Below, piece by piece: positions 42,509-49,883 of a stretch of DNA of 64,000 bases (within the stretch, counting starts at the first letter, position 1; every line of letters begins with the position of its first letter). The DNA comes from Christensenellaceae bacterium OttesenSCG-928-K19 (GTDB lineage: Bacteria > Bacillota > Clostridia > Christensenellales > Christensenellaceae): the NCBI GenBank assembly GCA_030266015.1, contig JAJDHD010000008.1, forward strand, positions 1-64,000, read 5' to 3'. The notes under the pieces were generated by a model. It was given only the letters and a program-made list of their open reading frames with translations, searched no databases and was not told where the DNA came from. The position numbers and the translations under genes are program-made.

Positions 42509-43696
42509 TTAAAACGCGCAGAACACGAGTGTTTCGTTATACATAAAGCTTTTTCCCGGAATTTCGGGAATGGGCGCAACCTCGCCCCCGCTGTAAAACC
42601 CAATGGCATGCATACCTTCCGGCAGCATCTGCCCCACTATATCCGCCTCGCCGCCCGTGCCGGGCAATAGCAACAGGTAGCGCGCAATACACGATACCAT
42701 AAGCAGGCTGGAACGTTCCTGCCCGTCCCCAAGCTGCTGCAATACCTGCCGCATCCCCTGCTCTACAGAGGAGATCACATCCTCCCTGCGATAAGTGCAA
42801 AAAGAGATTGTGGCGCCCTGTGGCACGCCCGCAAGCACGGTTACACTGCCCTCTTGCCTGTTTGCATACCTCACCACGCGGGAATAGGAAAACTGGTTGC
42901 CTTGCTCATCCTCCTGCTCCACAACGAGCGGATATGTAACATAGGTAAGCACGCCCGTCTCTGTATCCTCCGCCACGGGAATGCCCATGCTTTCCAGATA
43001 TTCCACAAACGTCTGCTCTCCCACACGGTTAATCGCCGTGCCATGCGAGGACACCACCTTCCGCTTTCGCGGAAACGTATGGTCCTCAGGGATCATCACC
43101 GTCCACACCGGGTGCACATTGCCTGTGATGCCAAGAAGCACCAGCCTGTCATCCGACACCTCTGTATTACAAATAACTGCCGCTTTTTCCCCACTTTCAT
43201 AGTTTGTTGTGGGGATGCCGCCCAAAATAGGAATGCCGGCAAGCTCCTTGCTAAACGCCTGTGAGTAGCCTTCCATGGGAATATTGCCCCCCACTGCCGG
43301 AAACGCCAGCACAAGGCCCGGCTTTTGCCCCGCGCTGCTAAGAAGCTGCCCACAAACCGCCGCAGCCTGCTGCTCTACCCCTTCTGCCGTAACCGCGCCG
43401 GACACCACGGTATGGAACGCGCAATCATCTGCCGACAGCACCAAGAGCACCGCCGCCATTTCGTGGAAGCCGTCTTCGTCATCCATAGAGGCAATGCAAT
43501 TACACCCCACAATATTAAATGGCACGCTTTCACACAAAAGCGTCATAAATGTTTTTGTATCCATATCTGAATAGCAGAAAAGAATGCCCACAGAATTTTG
43601 CTTAAGCGCAGGGCCTTCGAGGACGCCCGCCGCCAATTCTGCTACGGCCAGCTCCGGATTATCGATTTCATACGTGGTTGCCAGCTTTGAAATCAT
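42509..43696 (-). CDS. FIST-domain sensory protein (first of pair)
   Basis: A 395-residue paralogue of 41179-42387 with the same plan: FNIVGCNCIASMDDEDGFHEM, PILGGIPTTNYESG, and a FIST_C half with FVEYLESMGI and GFYSGGEVAPIP, ending YNETLVFCAF. Both proteins keep the GC(T/N)CIASMD cysteine pair, which may be functional. Its promoter is near consensus. No output domain is attached, so it should act through a partner; the nearest candidate is the GGDEF-EAL sensor. Confidence 0.85.
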   Translation of the reverse strand: MISKLATTYEIDNPELAVAELAAGVLEGPALKQNSVGILFCYSDMDTKTFMTLLCESVPFNIVGCNCIASMDDEDGFHEMAAVLLVLSADDCAFHTVVSGAVTAEGVEQQAAAVCGQLLSSAGQKPGLVLAFPAVGGNIPMEGYSQAFSKELAGIPILGGIPTTNYESGEKAAVICNTEVSDDRLVLLGITGNVHPVWTVMIPEDHTFPRKRKVVSSHGTAINRVGEQTFVEYLESMGIPVAEDTETGVLTYVTYPLVVEQEDEQGNQFSYSRVVRYANRQEGSVTVLAGVPQGATISFCTYRREDVISSVEQGMRQVLQQLGDGQERSSLLMVSCIARYLLLLPGTGGEADIVGQMLPEGMHAIGFYSGGEVAPIPEIPGKSFMYNETLVFCAF

Positions 43697-43772
43697 GTTG
43701 TACCTTCAATTTTACCAAGCTCGTTTGTTCATTTAAACATGGCGCCACAAAGCCGCGCCAGACTACTACAAT

Positions 43773-43801
43773 ATTATAGTATATACATCCGTTATTGTCA
43801 A
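43773..43801 (-). promoter_or_regulatory. Promoter of the FIST operon
   Basis: On the minus strand TTGACA (43796-43801), a 17-bp spacer and TATAAT (43773-43778): a perfect consensus, 77 bases from the ATG. Confidence 0.85.
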
Positions 43802-44116
43802 AATCTATTTAGCGCTCCCTCTCTGTATTCCCTATGCAAGACAGAATGCCTGTGCACGCGATTTGTGTGCGTTTATTTTCCGGGTCAGCTGCAATGTCCG
43901 TCTTTACACACCACCCTTTGCCCGCTGGCACGGTCTGCCCAGCACAAGGCAAACGATTGTTTCCAGCCGCTGCTTTTGTTTTATTAATATAGAAACAAAT
44001 ACTGCCGGGCCACCTTACTATGCACTGCGCCACTCCCCGGCATACCGCGCCGCCCGCGCGGATAAAAATATATGTACGCACAGAAAAAATGGTAATGGAA
44101 ACGAGGGGGAATTTAC
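43802..44116. other. Intergenic, no gene seen
   Basis: About 315 bases between divergent genes with no supported ORF or RNA. Confidence 0.4.
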
Positions 44117-44374
44117 ATGAAAAAAATCCTGGTGCAAAACTTTATTAATGACGAAGTGCGCGATTGCCCATATCCGGAGAAATGCCTTGTGTATATTTTT
44201 ACAGGGAGCGGCAGCTTTATCTGCCGTGGCACAGGCACGGAATCAATGGAGTTTTTGGGCGAATACCTTGTATTGAAGGGTGCGGTGGCAAACGCCAACA
44301 TGAAAGTGGAAAAAACCGCCATCAGCTACGACCATATCTCGGCGGTCTCTGTCAATAATAAATCTGAGGGATAA
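44117..44374 (+). CDS. Hypothetical protein, 85 residues
   Basis: Starts MKKILVQNF after GAGGGGG. It contains a CPYPEKCLVYIF segment and a Gly-rich GSGSFICRGTGTESM turn; beta-strand-rich, soluble, with no family recognised. It is followed by the strongly structured region rather than another gene. Confidence 0.55.
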   Translation: MKKILVQNFINDEVRDCPYPEKCLVYIFTGSGSFICRGTGTESMEFLGEYLVLKGAVANANMKVEKTAISYDHISAVSVNNKSEG

Positions 44375-44377
44375 CGC

Positions 44378-44920
44378 GCGCGCAGTTTTTGCGCGCATGA
44401 ACCGTGCAGGGGGATAAGCCGCCCTTACTGGAGCGGCGTAGGGAAAACCATGGGGCGTGTTTCGGTTGCCCTGTTTAAGGAAACAGACCCAAATGCGAAC
44501 CCCTATTTTGATTTATTTGTCATTCGCCGGGCGGTACAGACCTTTTACGTTTATTGGTTTGGAACTCCCGCCGCGGTGCGGCGGGAGGATAGGTGGTATG
44601 TCAGAAAATGGCATAAACAGCTACGCGAACGCAGCTTATCTCATATCAATGTAGCTGCTCTGGGGAAAATGCATGAGCCTAAAGAAATCGTATTGCCTAG
44701 AGGAACGCATTTTCCAAGGCCGCTTCACTGTTCACGCCATTCCCTGACATGAGAATATAGAAGAAATGAAAACACGCCCAGCGAGCGCATTTTATTATAT
44801 GCGATGCATAGATAAAACACCAATTTTGGGAGTGAAGTTCGAATCCCGCTCGCCTAGGCAGATTGCCCCAAATACGAACGTCCTCTTGAGTTTGTGTTTT
44901 TCAAGGAGGTACAAAACTTC
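44378..44920 (+). ncRNA. Densely paired region, candidate structured RNA
   Basis: No convincing ORF, yet many long perfect helices: GGGCGTGTTT (44453-44462) with AAACACGCCC (44770-44779); hairpins at 44471-44486 and 44565-44587 (10 bp, 3-nt loop); 44631-44636 with 44653-44658; GGAAAATGC (44664-44672) with GCATTTTCC (44707-44715); GCGAGCG (44781-44787) with CGCTCGC (44847-44853); and a CCTCTTGA hairpin at 44882-44911. Nesting is consistent with one RNA of 330-460 nt. The strand is inferred from the neighbouring gene. It does not match tmRNA, RNase P or SRP RNA motifs I know. Confidence 0.4.
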
Positions 44921-45051
44921 TTGCGATTGCTGTTAAAGCATCTGCGGTAGTACGGGGGGGCGATAAGGAAGCACACCGAAATATTTTCCGTGATCCAAGC
45001 ATAAACAAAATAGTAAACTCGAAGGTGAGGGGGCATCTTTATCCCGTGGGA
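44921..45051. other. Intergenic
   Basis: Short gap before the response-regulator stop; nothing recognised. Confidence 0.4.
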
Positions 45052-46656
45052 TTAAGTCCGCGCGGCACGGTATTCGGTTGGCGTGCAGCCAGCTACCTTT
45101 TTAAAGATCTTGTTAAAATATTTGCTGTTTGAGAACCCGCATTGGTCGGAGATCTCGTGCACCTTCATATCGGTAACAAGTAGCTCCTTTGCTTTTTTAA
45201 TCCTGATTTCTGTGAGGCATTGCATAAAGCTTTTGCCATAATATTGCCGGAAGAGCGCGCTTAAGTAGCTGGGAGTAAGATGAACCTGGCTTGCGGCGTC
45301 ACTCAGGCTGATATCCGATGCGAAATGGCGGTTCATATAATCCAGCACCTTGCTGATGATCTCTTTATATTTTGACGTTCGGTCGTGGTTCACTTTGCTG
45401 ATGATTTCTGTAACGAGGGCAACAAGGCTATCCTGTGAAACGGCGCTGCAGTCGGTGGTGGATGCTTTGTTTTTTGCTTCTACCAGCATGTCTGCAAGCT
45501 TTTTGTTGTCAATGCCAGATTCGCGTATGAACTCCTCCAGATGCAATAGAAACCGATTCAATGCTAAATGCTGGGAGTGGTTGTGGAAGCGGTCGGAGTG
45601 GAAAAGCAGCTGATAAAACAATTCGGTGCTTTGTGTTGCCTCCTTCAGACTGGAGCCCGCGATTTGCAGCAAGATACCTTTTTCGATTTCGATGAGGGAA
45701 ACCTGCGTTTGTGTGTGGTTGGAAAAAACATCCATATAAAGCCTTACCGGGTCGTCCGCATTGTGAAAGCTGTCCCGCGCGGCGTTGCTGGCCTCTGTGT
45801 AGGCCTCGGCAACTTCATGCACGGCGTGGTGCATGTTGGAAATGCTGATAGATATTTTGGTGTTGTTTGCATCGGAAATAAAGCGCAGCGCGCACCTTGC
45901 TTTGCCAGCAAGCTCCTCCATAATCGATTCCTCTGGCTGAGTGCCGGGGACGCTGACGAGGCAAAAAAGTTCATTGTGGGTATTTTCGAAAAATACGATG
46001 TTACCCATGCCAAATTCATCGGCAAAAAGATCGCGCAGTGAAATCAAAAAATAGCTGAATTCCTGTGCGGGCATGTGGAACGCCTCCTGACAGGAAAACG
46101 CGCAGCATACAAAAGCCGGGAAAAATTCCAACAGGCCAAAGAATTCCACGGATTGCGCAACCTCCCTTTCGGAGTTGAGGCGGGAGAGTGCCAGGTGGGA
46201 GACAAATTGTTCCATGAGATAAGGTTTGTGGCGCTTCAACTGCGCCTCAATATGCTTGTGGCGCTCATTTGCTTCCTGTTCATGATCCAGTTCCTTTATT
46301 GCGGTGATAAGCGCGGCGTTCAGCTCATCCGGGTCTATGGGTTTAGTAATATAGTCGATAGAACCATAGGTGAGGGCTTCGCGCACAAAATCATAGTCGT
46401 CATATCCGCTTACAACAATCACTTTTTTTTGAATATTGTTTTCTTTTAATTCGTTGATCAGGTCTATACCGCTCATCACGGGCATTTTGATATCCGTAAT
46501 CACGATGTCCGGGCCTTGACTTATAATCAGCTCGGATGCCTCCAGCCCGTTTTTTGCCTGCCCGCACAGCTCAAGCGGCAGGTTTTCAAAATCGATGGAA
46601 TATTCGATGCTTTTCCTGATCAGCGCTTCGTCGTCTACAATGAGTACTTTATACAT
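45052..46656 (-). CDS. YesN-type response regulator (REC plus AraC HTH)
   Basis: A 534-residue regulator. The receiver domain (KVLIVDDEAL, phospho-acceptor in DIVITDIKMP, KPID) is followed by a central helical region of about 290 residues and two AraC helix-turn-helix motifs (SLSDAASQVHLTPSYLSALFR and VHEISDQCGFSNSKYFNKIF). Such regulators activate carbohydrate uptake genes. GGAG six bases before the ATG at 46656 fixes the start, which overlaps the histidine kinase stop by eight bases. Confidence 0.92.
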   Translation of the reverse strand: MYKVLIVDDEALIRKSIEYSIDFENLPLELCGQAKNGLEASELIISQGPDIVITDIKMPVMSGIDLINELKENNIQKKVIVVSGYDDYDFVREALTYGSIDYITKPIDPDELNAALITAIKELDHEQEANERHKHIEAQLKRHKPYLMEQFVSHLALSRLNSEREVAQSVEFFGLLEFFPAFVCCAFSCQEAFHMPAQEFSYFLISLRDLFADEFGMGNIVFFENTHNELFCLVSVPGTQPEESIMEELAGKARCALRFISDANNTKISISISNMHHAVHEVAEAYTEASNAARDSFHNADDPVRLYMDVFSNHTQTQVSLIEIEKGILLQIAGSSLKEATQSTELFYQLLFHSDRFHNHSQHLALNRFLLHLEEFIRESGIDNKKLADMLVEAKNKASTTDCSAVSQDSLVALVTEIISKVNHDRTSKYKEIISKVLDYMNRHFASDISLSDAASQVHLTPSYLSALFRQYYGKSFMQCLTEIRIKKAKELLVTDMKVHEISDQCGFSNSKYFNKIFKKVAGCTPTEYRAART

Positions 46657-48451
46657 TGGGTTCTCCATCCTTTAACTGTGGTTTGGTATATGGCAATGTG
46701 ATGGTGATTTTGGTGTAGTGCCCATATGCGGATTCATAGCGTAGCCCGTATTCGTTGCCATAATGCAGGTGGATACGCTGGTTGATGTTAAAAATGCCGT
46801 AAATCCTCCGGGACGGCTTTTTCCCGTTTTGAAGGATATCATTGATATTCTCAAGGGTATCGTCGTCAATTCCGCTGCCGTTATCCACCACCGCTATAAC
46901 AACGCGGTCATCTTTAAGGACCGCCCGGATATACATCACACAATTGGTTTCCTTGCTCTCGAAGCCGTGCAATATGGAGTTTTCCACAAGCGGCTGGAAC
47001 AAAAGCTTGATGACGGGATAATTTTCCAGTTCGGGCGCAATGCGGTACCTTAAAGTAAACTTATTGTCGTGCCGGATATTCTGGATATACAGGTAATTTT
47101 GGACATGCTCCACCTCCTGCGAAAGCGTCAGGTGCAGTTGTCCTTTATTAACGCTTAACCGCAGCATACGCGATAGCGCCAACACCAGCCTGCTGATATC
47201 GGTATACCCCTTGATGATGGCAAGGCTGTTGATGGACTCCAGCGTGTTGTATAAAAAGTGCGGGTTGATTTGCTCCTGCAGCGCGTTGATTTCTATCATC
47301 TGCTTTTCGATTTGCTCATCGGAGAGAGCCTTTACCGTGTTTTGAAGCTGCCCCAACATACTGTTAAACTGCTGCGCAAGCTGGTTGATTTCGTCATTTC
47401 CCTTTATGGTGGCGCGCACAGTAAAATCACCCTGCTCAATTTTGTTGAACAGTGTGGATAATTCCATAATAGAGCCGGTTAGGTTTTTGGAGAAGACAAA
47501 GCTTAAAAACGCCGCAAGCACCATGGAGATGGCAAATACAATGATCGCGTTGGTCATTGCGTTAAAAGCATTTGCTTGTATGTAATCAAGCGGAGTAAAG
47601 CTGACGATGTACCAGTCCAGGATATTGGAAGGAACCCAGTTTACCAGATAGTCTGTTTCATTTATGGTAAACAGGAAGGAGTCGTGGTCGCTTAGAATCT
47701 GGTCTACAAAAGGCAGGCGCTCGGTATATACATTGAGGAAGGAATGCTCCGAATGCACAATGGGCTTGCCTGCGCTGTCCATAATCAGGTAGGTGGAGCC
47801 GGAATCCCGGTTGTCTACCGTCAGCGCCGCGGTGAGCACAGATTCCTTCATATTGACCAATGAAATGGCATAAGGTTCATTATCAGCTCCGTAAAAGAGC
47901 CGGGCATTGCAAATGATACGGTTGTTTTCTGTGAGCAGGTGCGATGTAATATAATAGTCGTTGATCCACGCGGCGTCCCCGTTTGCGGCATAGGCGATAT
48001 CGTACACCGAGCTGAGCTTGATGGATTCCCACGCGTAATCGAAAATTTGCCCCTGGTGCAGGCTGACCGCGCCCGGACGCGCAATATAAATAGAGGAAAG
48101 ATTGCTATTGGAGGACATAATGGCGGATAGCAGGCTGGAGGGAATTTCCGCTTCCTGCTGCGATTCGGCAACGGACGCAAAACCTGCGTTCAGGTAATCC
48201 AATATGATGCTGTTGCTATAGATTGCGTTTGATACCTGATTAACGGAATCCATACTTTGTGAAACGTTATCGTCGATTTTGGAGAGCGTGCTGTATAGCT
48301 GGGTGCTTAGTTCCTTTGTGATGAAGTCTGTGGTGAAGGAATAGTTTAAAACACTGGATAGCAGGGCAACAATAAGCACAAGCAAAATGAAAAACAATAT
48401 TGTTTTGCGGCGGATGGGTATGCTGTTAAATTTGTAAACCAGCTTGTTCAT
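46649..48451 (-). CDS. YesM/LytS-type sensor histidine kinase
   Basis: A 600-residue kinase: a membrane helix at about residues 16-38, an extracellular dCache-like sensor of about 250 residues, a second helix near 300, a HAMP domain (ending FNKIEQGDFTVRATIKG), the His_kinase motif INPHFLYNTLESI and an ATPase domain (VVDNGSGIDDDTLENI). The upstream ATG at 48475 lacks a ribosome binding site. It pairs with the overlapping response regulator and faces, across 328 bases, a sugar-binding lipoprotein that could present the ligand. Confidence 0.92.
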   Translation of the reverse strand: MNKLVYKFNSIPIRRKTILFFILLVLIVALLSSVLNYSFTTDFITKELSTQLYSTLSKIDDNVSQSMDSVNQVSNAIYSNSIILDYLNAGFASVAESQQEAEIPSSLLSAIMSSNSNLSSIYIARPGAVSLHQGQIFDYAWESIKLSSVYDIAYAANGDAAWINDYYITSHLLTENNRIICNARLFYGADNEPYAISLVNMKESVLTAALTVDNRDSGSTYLIMDSAGKPIVHSEHSFLNVYTERLPFVDQILSDHDSFLFTINETDYLVNWVPSNILDWYIVSFTPLDYIQANAFNAMTNAIIVFAISMVLAAFLSFVFSKNLTGSIMELSTLFNKIEQGDFTVRATIKGNDEINQLAQQFNSMLGQLQNTVKALSDEQIEKQMIEINALQEQINPHFLYNTLESINSLAIIKGYTDISRLVLALSRMLRLSVNKGQLHLTLSQEVEHVQNYLYIQNIRHDNKFTLRYRIAPELENYPVIKLLFQPLVENSILHGFESKETNCVMYIRAVLKDDRVVIAVVDNGSGIDDDTLENINDILQNGKKPSRRIYGIFNINQRIHLHYGNEYGLRYESAYGHYTKITITLPYTKPQLKDGEPNV

Positions 48452-48779
48452 GATCCCGGCTTGCCCCCTATGCAAAAATCATACCACAAACCTATTTTAA
48501 AGAATATACCATGTTTTTATAATCCATCGGCAGGGTAAAATCATAAAAAAGTGCACCTTGCGGCAAGAAAGGTTTTTTGCGTATAGTATCAATATAAAGC
48601 GGGGTGCAAAATGTGTTTTTGGGGTGGGGCAGGCGCTTTTTTGGTAATCATAAAAAAGTATACCATTCAAAAAAATTTGGAATATACAACCCCGCATATT
48701 TTGGTATATGATAAATACGCAGGGAGACATTACAGAAATTCACAAACCGGATACTGAACATAAAAGGAAAGAGAAACAA
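48452..48779. promoter_or_regulatory. Regulatory region with two direct repeats
   Basis: The divergent gap holds two copies of GGTAA(aa)TCATAAAAAAGT(n)ACC at 48534-48557 and 48643-48664, 107-109 bp apart. They are good candidates for response-regulator sites controlling the rightward sugar operon. Confidence 0.6.
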
Positions 48780-49796
48780 GTGGAAAACCGTTTTATTTGT
48801 AAAACTGTTTTTAAGAAGCTGTTATGTATTATGGTTGTCTTTTTGTGCGGCTTTTTGCTGCCTGCCTGCCAGATGGTCGAGGGGAACCTGACGGTGGAGG
48901 ATGGGCCGAATGGGGTTGTGGTAGACAGGGACCTGAACGTAATCTTTATTACGCCGCTCAACAACCACCCAATTTGGCTGGATGCAAAATATGGCGCGGA
49001 GGCAAAAGGCAGGGAGCTGGGCGTAACGGTGACATGGAGTGGCCCGGAGATCATTGATATCGAAAAGCAAGTTGAAATCATGTACGACGCAATTGAGCAG
49101 GAATACGACGCTATCATTATGTATCCTGTGGACCCGCCGGCTTTTGAGGAAGTGATGCGGGCGGCGCGGGACGCGGGTATACCCGTGGTGGCTGTGTGCG
49201 GTGATTCTGACCCGGCTCTACGTGATTCATATGTAGGGACAGACGTTGTGAGGTTTGGGCAGGAGGCTGCTGAACTAATCGGGGAAAAATCGGGAGGGCA
49301 GGCAAACCTTGCCATACTGTGTACAAATTATGAGATCATAAACCAGGTGCACGAATATGAGGCGTTTGAGGCAGTCATAAAGGAAAAATATCCCGGCATA
49401 AAAATTGTGGCGCGCGAGGCGGACGACACGGATACGCTGAAGGCGATAGAAAAGACAATTGAAATACTGGAAGAGTACCCGGAGGTGGACTTTTTCTGGT
49501 CGATGGAGGGGGCTGGCGGCCCGGGCATTGTGCGGGTGCTGAAGGAACGCGGGCTAAACGAAGAGATTCCTGTGCTTGCCACCGACTCCATGACGGATAT
49601 GCTGGATTATATTGAGGCGGGCGATGCATGGGGCTCGCTCGCGCAAAACTTTTATAAGCTGGGGATGATAAGCGTGGAAAACGCCGTGAACCATATTTAT
49701 GGCAATGAGGTAGAGGACGTGACAGATTCGGGGTTTGTGTTTATCACACAGGAAAACGTCCAGTCATTCCGCGAAACGGCAGAAGGATGGTACTAA
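48780..49796 (+). CDS. Periplasmic-type sugar-binding lipoprotein
   Basis: A 338-residue type 1 binding protein. Signal peptide and lipobox LLPACQ, then the two-lobed ribose-binding-protein fold (NVIFITPLNNHPIWLDAKYGAE, PVDPPAFEEVMRAARDAGIPVV, AILCTNYEIINQ). The start is a GTG with AAGGAAAGAGA upstream. It is the first gene of the operon, separate from the transporter's own binding protein, and is divergent from the histidine kinase. Paired with a LytS/YesM kinase it could be a sensor subunit, as with XylFII-LytS. Confidence 0.88.
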   Translation: MENRFICKTVFKKLLCIMVVFLCGFLLPACQMVEGNLTVEDGPNGVVVDRDLNVIFITPLNNHPIWLDAKYGAEAKGRELGVTVTWSGPEIIDIEKQVEIMYDAIEQEYDAIIMYPVDPPAFEEVMRAARDAGIPVVAVCGDSDPALRDSYVGTDVVRFGQEAAELIGEKSGGQANLAILCTNYEIINQVHEYEAFEAVIKEKYPGIKIVAREADDTDTLKAIEKTIEILEEYPEVDFFWSMEGAGGPGIVRVLKERGLNEEIPVLATDSMTDMLDYIEAGDAWGSLAQNFYKLGMISVENAVNHIYGNEVEDVTDSGFVFITQENVQSFRETAEGWY

Positions 49797-49883
49797 TGCC
49801 AACTGTCGATAGAAAAACTGGAAACCAGCTTTTTTATCAACGCAGGGCATTTGGTAAATCGTATAAAAGAAAGGTCAGGGAAA

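Noticed and set aside
44450-44752. 100-residue plus-strand ORF over the structured region
   Set aside because: No ribosome binding site, poor composition, and it spans several strong hairpins; the sequence is better explained as structured RNA.
44453-44779. tmRNA gene
   Set aside because: The tag-like NSYANAA reading and the GCAGCT hairpin look suggestive, but the TTCGAC 5' motif and a T-arm next to the closing helix are missing, and the reading does not end at the expected stop.
44781-44853. tRNA-like element (GCGAGCG / CGCTCGC with TTCGAAT)
   Set aside because: The T-stem does not pair at the right spacing, there is no D-arm or anticodon stem, and no CCA follows.
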